Positions 1-11,547 of a DNA stretch of 42,116 bases are shown in pieces (within the stretch, counting starts at the first letter, position 1; the number at the start of each line of letters is the position of its first letter). A program made the translations under genes and the position numbers. This stretch comes from Bigelowiella natans CCMP2755 (lineage: Eukaryota > Cercozoa > Chlorarachniophyceae), in the NCBI GenBank assembly GCA_000320545.1, contig ADNK01002939.1, positions 7,501 to 49,616 of the forward strand. Reading direction: 5' to 3'. Under the pieces are notes generated by a model. The model saw only the letters and a list, made by a program, of their open reading frames with translations. It made no database searches and was not told the DNA's origin.

Positions 1-1289
1 AGGAGGAGATAAACAGAGAAGAGGAGCGACGGTTTGAAGCAGATTTACCGCCGCGGGATTACTGCTGTTCTCCATAAATATGGTTTCTTGTTAGTTGCAT
101 CTAGTAGTGAGCGATGATTGTGACGTGGCAGCTCTTATTCTTCCCTTTGCAAATGTGCACACCACCATGAATAACCATGTTACTAGTGCCGAAGCAGTCG
201 AGCAAGCGAGCTTCATCCTATCATCAGTTCCTCCCAACAAAGGCCACACGTCAGAATGTCAGTGCTGATGATGATGAAGATGAAGATGCATTTTTGCGAT
301 AAGCTCTAGTGGGGGGTAGATAGATGTTTCTCGAGCACCGGTAACACAAACACTAAGATAGACAAGCAAGAGGGGGGGGAGGGGGAGAACTCATGCCCAG
401 CGTTTACTACTTAGAGTACTGTCACACGAGTGAGTGGGTTCTGAATATTTATGGTCGCAATAACACGTGATTGTTCAGATACTGACCCTGTCTTGGAAGC
501 TTTTTCGAGTACAATCCAGAGTCAGCCAACACAAGCACAGCTTAGATCGCCTCCTCCTCCTCCTCCTCCTCCTTCTATCGCTGCTACCACCTCTGCGACT
601 ACACTACAGCACCACCCTCTGTGCTGATGTTATATGTTATTATTCTGGTGGTTATGCGGATGGGAGAGAGACATACCCTTCTACTATGAAGCTTGCCTTA
701 GGAGCAGATCAGCTCGAGATCTATCTTTCCATCATCATCATCATCATCATCACCATCCACACCGTCCCCCTGTGACCACACGCCACCGCTAATGACAGCT
801 GCTGCTTCCTTTGGTTGCTACACACAGAGAGCAGTGCTTTGAGATGGGCTGGGTATCTTTCTACGACAGGGGTATTAAATGCGTACGTGTCATTCGTATG
901 TTTTCATAACCAAAGCGAGCTGCTGATCGACTTGTTGTTGTTGTTATTGTTGTTGTTCTTTTACGTATTCTTCTTGTTCTTCTTCTTCTTCTTCTTGTTC
1001 TCCTTCTCCTTCTTCTTTCAGGTTTACGGAGATCATGGAGGCGATTGGGTCAGCGATGTGATGGATGATGATGATGATGACAAAGATGAATACTGATGGT
1101 GGTTGGGGCGCTGTGATTTTAGGTAGATGAAGGTGCAGATACGCTCGCTCCTGTTGGCAGCAAACCCTACTTAAGGAAACTGGTTGTGTGCTGCATGGTG
1201 ATGATCATGACGACGATGAAAGCTACAATCAATAGATAGCTGAGAGAGTATTTATGCATGTTTCATTTACTGAACGACTGCTTCTGTAA

Positions 1290-1346
<57 letters not shown>

Positions 1347-1849
1347 GTTTCAATGGTTAGGCGGAGGACGAGTGGATTTCTGTTATCAGTAATGACAAGC
1401 ATGATGATTAGAAGCTAGTAATAGTCAGAAGGTGATGGTAGTCGATGATGATGATGATGATGATGATAATAATGATGATGATGATGACGCACACTAATGC
1501 GCTGGAAGGAGAGTCTCTCCGAAGAATGAATGACAATCACAACGATGGGAAAATCACACGCAGGGAGCAGATCAAAAGCCTATGCGGACGAGGGGTTGCC
1601 CCTTACCCCCCCCCCTATTGAGGCGAAGATCTTCAGACTCGCAGGACTCTATGGCCCAGGAAGGTGGGGGTAGTGTAGTAGGAAGTGATGGTGGTAGTAG
1701 CCGTAGCAGCAATAGCAGCAGCAGTAATAGTAGTAACAGTAGACAACGATGGCGAGGAGAGGCAGTTAAATTGGAGAATGTTACTTTCGTGCTCGAAACT
1801 GAATCGTCAATATACTGCCACGTTGCGAGAAGTTCCATATAGAGAGAGA

Positions 1850-1899
<50 letters not shown>

Positions 1900-3129
1900 A
1901 AGCATGTACTATTCAGATCCGCACTAGATACAGTGAAAAGAGAAGCAGCAGAAGAAGAAGAAGAAGAAGAAAAGAAATTAACTGCAAAGCAGGTAAAAGC
2001 TTTGCACAGCACGTGATAGAAGAAACGTTTAATAAGAAGACGATACGAAGGATGCCCCTCTTGAATGTGCGCAACGATGAGAACAATGAGCCCATACGCA
2101 CAGTAGCATAGATAGAGAAAGGGGGAGGGGGGGGGGCAGTCAGTGTCATCCAATATTGACAAGTGAGAGATGATGATGATGATGATGATGATGATGACGA
2201 TAACGATGATAACGAGCTATCTTACACAACATCTACAGTCCTCACATCATCATCAATCTGCTTCTCCTACCCAGTCCACGGCAGCAGCATCAGTATCCGA
2301 GAGAGAGCTAACAGCAGCAGCAGAACCAACAACAGGGCCACCTGTGCTCCTGGGAAAGGAAGCGCGGAGCAATAGCAATGATAACGGCAACGACGATGAC
2401 GACGATGACGACGGGATCTGGGTATCTCGTATCCACGTGGCGGATTTGGTCAGTTTCCTTTTCAGAGCTTGGCGGAGAAGGGGGGGGGGGATAGCCTATC
2501 ATGGTCACTATCATCATCATCATCCCCCCCCCCCCCCCCGGGCGTTGGTATAGGTCGAGATTCTCAAGAAATCGATTCTGCAAGAAGAAGAAGGCCCTGC
2601 TGCCAGATCCGGCGCTAGTATTCTGAATATCGCTGGTAATGGAAATGGCGTGGGGCTCCACAGGGGAGGGCCTGAGCAGCTAACACAACAAGAACAAAAC
2701 CAACAACGACAATTGCCAACAGAGACGTTTTTCCCTCTCCGGCTCCGCCCTCTACCCCATAATGCATCGTTGCGCTACTGTTTTATGGAGACATACATGC
2801 AATATAGTCAGTGTTGTGATCGTTGTCATCATCATCATCATCATCATCATCATCGTCATCGTCATCATCTCATCGTCTTTATTGTTCCTGTGGATGTGAT
2901 CCAGACGATGCCCCAGAGAAGCGGAGGAAAGTATTCAAATTCGCTCGTAGTTTGCTTCTCAGCAGCAGCAGCCGCACAAATGGACGTTCTCCTCCTCCTC
3001 CTCCTCCTCTTTGGTAATGTTCGTTGTTCTCATCCTTCTTTTCCTATCACCTTGACATGACGAGGATGTCTGCATTCGCTACCCTGTTCCGTACGACGAG
3101 TAAAAACACTATATAGAAATATTATATTA

Positions 3130-3171
<42 letters not shown>

Positions 3172-3370
3172 CATCTTGCAGCAATGCCAACAGTAATTTG
3201 AGTAACGACGACCTTTTGATTTCTCTGGAGCAATATCCGAAGATCAACGACAACGAAGGTAGCAGGCGTGCTCTTTTCATTCTTAGATGAATGCTAGCGT
3301 GACTGCTTATTTCTACGGGGAGAAGATCCTGAGTGTGAAATTGAAGAGAATAGCCTATTGCCATGAACAA
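1..3370 (+). CDS. Probable RNB (RNase II/R-type) exonuclease, 5' partial, exons approximate
   Basis: Would degrade RNA 3' to 5'. A + strand gene enters from the left edge: the frame from base 3 reads EEINREEERRFEADLPPRDYC. Later coding islands with good splice sites lie near 1021-1060, 1124-1171, 1582-1833, 1928-1992 (Glu-rich), 2025-2130, 2304-2446, 2555-2775 and 3287-3370. Several junctions keep phase (1833 to 1928, 2446 to 2555). The family call rests on GIW..RIHVADL at about 2412-2446, like the RNB 'IHVAD' strand, followed by LPTETF near 2713, like 'LPT.T.PMLP' of organellar RNase R relatives; the Glu-rich segment before it also fits that group. The usual D-x-D-D metal motif is not seen, only a run of Asp from GAT/GAC repeats. 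Introns are full of microsatellites. No C-terminal part was recognised; the end is arbitrary. It could be another protein with chance similarity. Confidence 0.4.
1292..1347. repeat. (TA)n-(TG)n microsatellite
   Basis: About 15 TA units run directly into about 13 TG units. It lies in what I read as an intron of the left-edge gene. Confidence 0.95.
1849..1897. repeat. (GA)n purine tract
   Basis: Nearly uninterrupted AG repeat within the inferred intron between the 1582-1833 and 1928-1992 coding islands. Confidence 0.95.
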
Positions 3371-3381
3371 ACTGACCATCT

Positions 3382-3430
<49 letters not shown>
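2822..3430. repeat. Cluster of (CAT)n, (TA)n and (TC)n microsatellites
   Basis: (CAT)n at about 2826-2864, (TA)n at about 3133-3170 and (TC)n at about 3386-3429, with a further CAT run at 3507-3541. Long His, Ser, Leu or Ile runs translated from these are artefacts of repeats, not proteins. Confidence 0.95.
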
Positions 3431-3431
<1 letters not shown>

Positions 3432-4620
3432 TTATACCTTACGATAACTACTTTAAGAAGAAGCAGAAAGGAAAAAGCGAGGAAAGCGTGTGCGCCCATC
3501 AGAACCATCATCATCATCATCATCATCATCGTCATCATCATTGTCATTTTCATCCCCATCCTCACGAATTGCATCCGGCGGCAGACGCTACAGGTTACGA
3601 TCGACCCCACCGCATTTTATGCAAATTTTACGTTGTCGCCTCCCCAAAATCCCATATGGCGAGCTCGTGCTAAACCGGCGATAGAGAAGAAGAAAGAGAA
3701 GGAGAAATCAACCCTCAAAATGATGGCGTTTGTCCTTATTAGGGGCAACAAGAGAGTCGATAACACCATGCTAAAACGGGAACTAATGACGATGATGAGA
3801 GGACGTGGCGGTTCTTACTCCCGCCTCAGGTTCCCGAGCTACAAGGTATTGCCGCAAAGAAACACACAAACAAGGATGAAAAGCCCCATATCACTTGAAG
3901 TATGCAATTGCGCCTTAATGGTGAGCCAGGGTTGTTTATTTTCCTCGATAGCTGTTATTATCGATGTCGCTGCAGACATCATAGACACCCATATTTCGTG
4001 AGCATAAGTTCATTATCTTCACGAAAGCATGATCTATCTTCCTTATAAACATGCGATTCTGCAGGAGGGGCTAACAGCCATTGCGCAGGGAGTCATTCTT
4101 CCCTTTAGATCACGCAAGGAGATCGCACTTGCGTTGGGCCTTCGTGAGCGGAACCATCGATAGGTAAGGTACTTAGTCGCTGTGATCTATGGTAGAGTGC
4201 TGTGTTCGTAATTCTTTAATGCATTGCGACGTTTAAATCATAGCCATCGCGCCTTCTAGCCTTGTTACCGTGGGCGCTACACTGTGCGAAAGACGCTTTA
4301 TGAATGTTGCTGCCGACACGATCGCACATGTTCACGTCGCACATGTGGTTGTTACAGTAAGGCTATACTGAATGATGTGTGTGCCAACCTCCTTCTCTAG
4401 TCCTCTGCTGAGGACTGACGTTTCACCACAACCCAAAACTCAAATGAAACTGTGTATCTGTGCTTGCCTGATTCGGATCCACGTCGCACTACTCGACCAA
4501 CCCAGACGGTGGATTCTGAAAGTGGAAAAATCAGAAAAAGTAGTCCCTCAGCCTCATACACACGCTCTTCGCAACTGCATCATGTCATTGCTAACATTGG
4601 CTACACTCTATTGTAATAGC
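3430..4620. other. Stretch without an assignable gene
   Basis: Open frames of 60-200 codons cross this region but are dominated by repeat-encoded Ile/Ser/His. One segment near 3780-3850 ends at a plausible donor (AAG|GTATTG) and may be a further exon of the left-edge gene. I cannot assign the rest. Confidence 0.5.
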
Positions 4621-5300
4621 TAGATAGCAGCATGCGCGCTGCTGGCCATAGCTAGCACTAGAGCATGGGTCAATTTGCATGTGATGACTAGCCAAAAGCT
4701 GCGCCTAAAGGCGCGCCCAGCATGCTAGCATGCATAGCGGCTATGGTTGGCATGCAGGCAGGCGCAGATCATCATTGGGCAGTGCTCAGCTTTCGATTAT
4801 GCGGTGTACGTCTGCCGTGCGTGCACTTGTGCCAGCATGCATGCATGTTGGTGAATGAAAATGAGAACATTTCCAGGATCGACATCTTCAACAAGCATGT
4901 GATGGAATGCTCTTCGCAGGCGAATCGCATTTGGTGGCTAGCTAGCTAGCCGGAGAGTTTCTTGCTGGCCAGCTGCATGCACATGAGTGCTCATGTCAAG
5001 CAAATGATGACTTGCATGTCTCTGCGCTTTCGTTCGCCAGAGCTTGCTAGCTTGTTGCTGGCTGCTGCAGCACAGTGCGCTAGTCTCGCTTCCTGTGCTT
5101 CAAAATAGACACAGTAATATCATACATATATATAATAATAGTATATATATTACATAACATGTCTATCATGAACTCTACTATGGACACAGCACATGTGACA
5201 CATGCATGTCGCACACGTCATGTAGTGCGCACATGCGTACATTGCGTCCATTATCTCTCACAATGAACATAGAAGATTATGTATGAGACGGATGTTATGA
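4620..5300. repeat. Palindrome-rich intergenic island 1 (CTAG/CATG/TGCA words)
   Basis: Dense in GCTAGC, CATGC, TGCATG and CTAG words, e.g. GCTAGCTAGCTAG near 4938 and GCATGCATGC near 4835. There is no coding frame. It lies downstream of the RNB-like gene and of the 3' end of the helicase-like gene, a convergent gap. Six further gaps in this window have the same composition. Confidence 0.7.
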
Positions 5301-5569
5301 AATCATTAACTTTTTCCGATCAATAGTCATCCAAAATATAATATGTATATTGTATATTCACATACGTGCGTCTATGGTAAATATGCATATGTACTGCATG
5401 GGGTATATATCATATACGTGTGTCTATGGTAATTCTGTGTCTTTTCGTTCTGTCTCTTTTTCAGCTCCGAAGCGACCTTCCACAATAGCATTCACAACGC
5501 TCACGATATGTACTCATTTCTCTGCCCCTTCATTATGCACTTTCATGGTACAGGCTCGAAAGATTGACG

Positions 5570-8382
5570 TCAAACGTTGCGTACTTTCTTCTCACGACCC
5601 TTTCCTTCAGATCGTGCCTTGCGCTTCTTGCTGGTTCCACTCTCAGATTGTGGAGAACCCCGAATGATATAAATATTTCCACCCATTAGATTAGCAACAA
5701 GATGATGACTGAACTTGTTTGGTCCTCTGGGGTCCACTATCCCCACTTTATGAGAATGTACATTGAGAAATTCCCTGAGCAAATCAAAGAGTTTTTGTTC
5801 ATCTTGTTTCGATCTGGTTTGCAGGATATTTTTCAAATAGATCAGAGTCTCATTCCTTCTATCCAGCCTTTTGCTAAAGTCCTTCATAAGGTCGATGTCT
5901 GTATCTTTTACCTCAATGCCGTGGGTATTATTGTAATATTCGATGATGTCCGACAGCGAGTACATATCTTCCTTGAATTCAAAACTGCCAAGCTTGTACA
6001 TCCAATTGTCCTCCTTCATTTCACGTTTAAAATCTTTCCTCCTCAGGCTACTTGCAGAATTGGAAGGCAGGACATATTTGTCAAAATTCGCAGGCTGAGG
6101 ATTCGCAAACGTGTGGATTTTCTTCGATTTAAGTATATCAAGTCGATCCAGATATTTCATGATGTCCAAATGCACGTCCGGAGTAATGAAATCCGCGTTG
6201 TTCACCATCAATTCAAAAACATCTTCCAATCTGTCGTAGCTTTTCCCCGTTTGTAGTTCCTTCGTGATTCTCTCGATTCTCTGAAGATATTGCTGGTGCC
6301 TCTCATGGCAAGATTTTGGTGCCCAGAGACGTACTTGTGGCGCCATATTCTTCCTATCTGCGGGTTCATCAGCGCTTTTTGAAGAGAAGCTTTCGAGTGT
6401 ATTAAGTCGTCCTAAGTCTTGAATGATCTTCTCTCCATGGGTCCTCATCTCCTTGTCTTCCCAAACGTCGTAAGCGGTATACATGTCTGTCAGAATGCGT
6501 TTGTGCTGCAAGTCGTGGTATGCGACCTAAGAGAGATATGAAAATGTCAGTATTTGTGGTAGGGAGCGGTAGTGTGTGATTGATTTTATACTGGAGATAT
6601 CATTACCCCTCGCCCGCCAATACGACCGGTGATGACAATGACAACAGGGACAATACCATGAAGAGCAGAGTACAAATATGACACAGGAATTCGTAAAGCT
6701 TTTTTAAGAAAGATGATGTCTTCTATGCCCTCCTTGACCCACTTGATTTTCTTCTCATACTTGTTTCCGAATTTCTCTCGGATTAATTCAACAGCCTTAT
6801 CATAAACTTTCTCGTGGCAATTTTGGTCGAGAGCCCCACGAGTGAAACGAATCTTAACTCCAGTGTAATCAAACGTTGCCACCGCCATGACGTCATGGCG
6901 GTGTTCTTCCAGTATTTTTTTGGCCAATCCCAACTGCTTTGCTCGGCTGCTGCCTGTGCGAGACGTGATGATCAACCCATGCCTGTACTTGTCCACGGAA
7001 TCAGAGGGACTGGATGCATCTGCGTTTTTGATATCTTCTGTCATGTGCTTTGTCATTGTTATGATATTTTTTCCGTCTTGCTCCCAAGCTTGATTGCTAG
7101 CCCTCTTTTTAAACACCTCACGATACTCCTTGTATTTATTGAGCATATTTAATACGTCCAAATCGGATGATACTACAGAATTTGAAGGTTTTGAGACGGA
7201 TAAATCGTTGCTTTTTTTACGTGACAAACGGAATCCCTTCAACTTTTCGTTGCTAAAACACATGTCTATGCCTTTTTTCTCACTGTTATCCAATTCTGTA
7301 ACCAGGGCATCCCACTTTTCTTCAGTCATCAAGTTACAAAAAATCATTGCTTGCTTGTAGGTTTCAGCTGCATTGGGCCTTCCTTCAGATGCAGGAAGTT
7401 CTTTGCGCTCAATCTGCAACCCGTAGGCGTTTGGACAATCATAAGCGATATAATTTCCTGGAACGTCCACGGTGACAACTTCGGGAACAAGCTTGAACTG
7501 CGGATAGCTGCTGAGTGCGAGTGATTTGTTCAGTGCGAATGCTGACAAAAAAATGGACAGTGGCGTAGCAGTTATATTGATGACACGGAATATTGAATTT
7601 TGTGCTCCGCTGAGCACTTCTCTGAAGCTTTCGAGCTCACTGTCGTATATCTCCTCGAATTGTTCATTCAAATCGAGAGCAGCTTGATAGGTATCGGATT
7701 CATCTAATGCGGCTTGTACATCGGCGAGTGCAGATTCTTCTAATACGTCGTTTGCTGCGGATTCTATGTAACCCTCTAGAATTTGATGCATGTGGCTGAA
7801 AAATTCTGGAGTGTGCACCAAAAAAAAATTAGATCAAGAAGCGTAGTATGGATAATCGGCGACCTTCTTTGTTCTTGTACTTCCTCTCTTTGATCTTTGA
7901 TTCGACGGGGTTCAGATCTTTTGATTGAATCACTTGTTCATTGCCTTCAGCACCCACTTTTAAGTCAGCAACCTTTGCATCAATCTCGACCTAATAAGGG
8001 CGTGTGCTGGGTCAAAATAATTTACTGTTTGCGGTATTATATCCCTACCTTCATAAAATCGACCACTTTTTGGAACATTTCATGCTTGATGTCGTTGTTG
8101 TCGTTCGAAGTTTGCATGCCAGCGTAATGCAATTTTTGGACTTTGTTTCCTTCAAAAATAGAATATGGGATTTTTTAGATCACAACTGTGAGGGTATTCG
8201 CAACGCACTGGATTGCTCGAGGCAAAACTCATTTTTAGCAGCACTTGCTACTCAGTGCATATGCGTCATTAAAAATTTGTATCGATAAAGTTGTATTGCT
8301 TGAAGAGATTTGCCATAAATACGAAAAAAGAGTTTAAGAGCATACTAAAAATGTATTATGTAATACATATAACTTACACACT

Positions 8383-8432
<50 letters not shown>

Positions 8433-9655
8433 CACTCACTCGCTCTTTCGGCCGAATTGATGATGAGATCCGCTTCGTCGATTACGAATAACAGTCGAGC
8501 CAATCCGTCCTTCTCATTGAACAACTTTTTAACCAGAGTAATTATGGAGCTCACCCTTTTTGGGCCTTTAACTTTCACTAACCCCTTTTCTTTCAAAAAT
8601 CTTCGTCCTATTCTTTGCAGGTCGCTTCGTTTGACCTCCCGCCTCGATTTATCATCAAATTCTACTAAGAACGAACCTGACCCCTTCTCTTTGGTGATAG
8701 GTGATGTCACTGTTATGATTTTCGCGTCGAGATATTCCGTCCGGTCCCATGGCTTAATGAATTTTTTAAGCTGCATCGAGTTGTTCTGACGGAAGAGAAC
8801 CTGAGCTTTTCGCATTCTATAATTACCACTCACATTATCCTTCTCCGTCTGGATTTGATCCTTCGGCAGTACCACATGTAAGTTAAATTGTTCCAAGCGT
8901 ATGTGCTGGCTTCCAAGGTTCTTATCTTTGCAATACTTTACGAGAAATTCGTGTATCTCAGTGTTTAAATTGTCTACAGTTTTTTTCATGTCTTCGATGC
9001 CTTGAGGGCCACAGCCATTTCGAATAAACACAACAGGGATGCATCCCAGAATGAAATACGAACACCAAGCAGCCCACGCTGCCTCTATACTCTTACCTAG
9101 CTGGCACCTTCCCACCATGGTGGTCTCGACTTTCTGTTCGAGCTCTTTATCGTCACCCCGCTTCTCCTCCGATGTTCGCATATCCAACTTTCGTAACGCA
9201 AGCAAAGGAAGCGAGTAGACCCCATCCTTGACCTTCATATTATCGGCGTGTTTTACTTTGCGTCTCTTGTACGCGAATTCAAGATAGACAGCTTTCAGAG
9301 CTGCGATCTGCTTCTGGGTAAATTCGGTGAGAGTCGTGTCGATTTTCACATTGGAGAAAGGGTCTTCGAGATGTTCTTGACACAACGTGAGTTCTTCTTG
9401 CCTTGGTTGTCCTATGAAATCCAATAGCTTCCCGAAGAGATTATCGTTCTTGTATTCCTCTGTTTTAAGCTGCTCCAAGATCGTTCGCACCATATTCCTC
9501 TTCGCTGCCAAAGTCACTGGGGCGTTTAGAATCTGCACAAGAGCAAGATCAACCCTCTTGTTCTTGAGATCCTCAATTAACGGCGATTTCGCATCTCCCT
9601 CTTCGATCAATTTTGCAATTTCTCGAGCTTCATCATTCGCACCTTGGATGTCCAT
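5570..9655 (-). CDS. SF2 helicase-like DEAD/Z1-type ATPase, five exons, 1200 aa
   Basis: Predicted nucleic-acid-dependent ATPase. Exons: 9655-8440, 8149-8049, 7993-7864, 7805-6607, 6526-5570. Phase closes at all four junctions and the total is 1201 codons including the stop. Motifs in order: P-loop VGRCQLGKS (about residue 183), IDEADLI Walker B (about 395), ITATPL (motif III), a two-strand stretch with IITSRTG, GRIGGRGVAYHD spanning the last splice (motif V-like) and IIQDLGRLN (motif VI-like). A basic tail ends the protein. Such ATPases with a TGRIGGRG-type motif V occur in bacteria, large DNA viruses and some protists; I cannot choose among these origins. I start at the first in-frame ATG, but possible upstream coding pieces exist (9670-10400). 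The first intron carries AC/TA repeats. The two donors GTCGCC and GTAGGG are weak to moderate. Confidence 0.75.
8383..8427. repeat. (AC)n-(TA)n microsatellite in a helicase intron
   Basis: CACACA followed by TATATA, just downstream (on the - strand) of the GTGAGT donor at 8439-8434. It explains the Tyr/Ile and Cys/Val runs in raw translations. Confidence 0.95.
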
Positions 9656-9669
9656 TCTTAGGTTCAACA

Positions 9670-10400
9670 GCCACCGAGAGAAAAGGAATGTTAGCTCTTA
9701 CAAGATGCGTGAAAACAGGGTTCTCAAGCTGCGACAAAAGTGTATTTAGGTCTAGTGCACTTTCCAGAAACGTTAATGACGCTTGTGTGTGCAGCTGTTG
9801 AGTTTTAAGGAAGGGATGGTGTCTTCGGATCTAAGCGTTTTCATGTGCGGCCGATCCTTCTCAGAAGGATCTTGCCGAAATTGTGGTCGTTTGCTTTTCT
9901 TGAATTTCGATGGCGATTTGCTGACGTTTTGCTCTCCTCAGGCCTTCCAAAAACGACAAATGGCCTGCTGCACCTGTATTCATGCCCGATAAATAAATAA
10001 ATGAATAAATGTGAAAAAATCGGACCCGCACTTGAAAGGATGGTTGTCGTCTTGTGTTCCCTTTGCGAAACTGAAGCCCTCTTTGCGATGCTGGTGTTGT
10101 TCAAAGTGTCAACCACCTCATCCATCATTGCACTCACTTGAATGCTGGGAGAGCTCAATTGTTCTCCAGCATCAGAGCAGCTCTCGGCCCTGCATCTCCT
10201 GCTTGCTCTTCGTTTTTTGGTGCCCCTGATGCCATCAAAACCAGAGCTAGCAGAGTCTTGCTCGGGCCCCCCCGGCTGTTCCTGACGTTGATCTCCGTGT
10301 CGACGTTGCTGTCAGGAAGTTCTTGCTCAGGATGGATGCTTTGCGTCGTCGTCACTTGGCTGTCAGTTGTGATGAATTCAATTTTCAGTCAGTTCAGTGC
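9670..10400 (-). pseudogene. Degraded or unresolved 5' coding stretch upstream of the helicase-like gene
   Basis: The - strand reads protein-like in pieces that do not join in one frame. A hydrophilic segment lies at about 10360-10158. A second frame follows to 10029; it has a donor there (TCAA|GTGCGG) and a phase-matched acceptor at 9983 after CATGAATACAG. That exon then meets TGA and TAG in frame near 9893 and 9850 before another good segment (about 9848-9700) that is out of frame with the ATG at 9655. This could be 5' exons of the helicase-like gene with small introns I cannot place, or a decayed N-terminal part. No family was recognised. Confidence 0.35.
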
Positions 10401-10459
10401 CAATTTGCATGAACCCCGCTGGCCCGCTAGTTTGCTGGTCAGTCCTCACTGAAGCCAGT

Positions 10460-11530
10460 TCGAGGCACTCTAGCACTGCATTTCGCACATTGCAAGTGTT
10501 TTGTCACACTTTGGAGATGCAGTTTTTCATCATTGTTCATTGTTCATTGTTCATTGTTCCCACGAACAAACAAACTTGATGACGTGGGATGGAGTGTCTG
10601 TCCAATGAGCGAGTGCCAGAGTGGTGGTGATCGATGCGCACGTGGTGTGGCACACAACGCATGTGACAACAACAACGCAATGATGCTGTGCGGTTGTGAC
10701 AGATGGCATCAATGTGATCGAGGGAATCTGGCTGCCACGTTGTGCACGCACAACACACAGTTGGTCTTGTGACACGCCTGCTGGCTAGCCAGCCTGTCTA
10801 GCTGTCTAGCTGTTGCCGCACTTTCATCTTGGACATCGTGTCCAACATGCGCGTGCAACGTGTGCGCGCAACACACAGCTGTGCTTGTGTGTTCATGATG
10901 TTCCTTCATGTGCACATGTGTGTGTGCGGGTTGATTGATTTCCACACAACAATAGACATACGTATATATATTATGCACACTGTGTCTATAGTCACAACTG
11001 GCTAGCTAGTCACATGGGTCGATCATGCTCGCGAAGTGGACGATGCGATGCATGAGGAGGGTTGTGTTCAGAGGACCAGTAGCGCCCAGCGCCCATTGCT
11101 AGCATGCGCCGCCTGTCACGTGTTTCAACAATGTGTCTCACTTGTCCTTGTCTAGTTGTGGACATGCTAGCATGCACCGATCGCTTTTAAGGTGAGCGCG
11201 ACATTTTGCGCAGCGCTATGATGTCTAGTAGTGCTGGAAAATGACGGAAAAGCACAACCATCATCAGATGGCACGCCGTAGGTCTGATGCAATCCACAAG
11301 ATGCAGGTGCGAGGCTCGCCGTCAGTTGCCGCACATGCAGTCAGCAATGATCAAAGACACACAAAAGCATGCTGCAGCATGTCGATCGAGCCAGCATCAG
11401 CAGCTTCCACGCACAACTAGACAATGATGATGCCGCGATGGTCGATTTTCATTGTTCCAATCTCCTTTGCTCTATACGTGAAATGGCACCAAAAAGAAAT
11501 GAAAGTACGTCTAGATGTGCAATTCCACAC
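10460..11530. repeat. Palindrome-rich intergenic island 2
   Basis: Non-coding, between the 5' side of the helicase-like gene and the 3' end of the phosphodiesterase gene. Contains a triple TTCATTG direct repeat (about 10531-10558), many CTAG words (near 10780-10810, 11000 and 11100) and repeated CATGC/GTGTGC words. Open frames here are short and lack splice support. Confidence 0.65.
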
Positions 11531-11547
11531 TGATGCACGAAGCCTTA

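Noticed and set aside
815-1096. Open frame rich in Leu, Phe and Asp
   Set aside because: Most of it translates CTT/TTC and GAT repeats; only the short piece after the TTTCAG acceptor near 1020 is exon-like.
5702-6256. 184-codon + strand open frame
   Set aside because: It is antisense to the last exon of the helicase-like gene, whose splice phases and motifs support the - strand.
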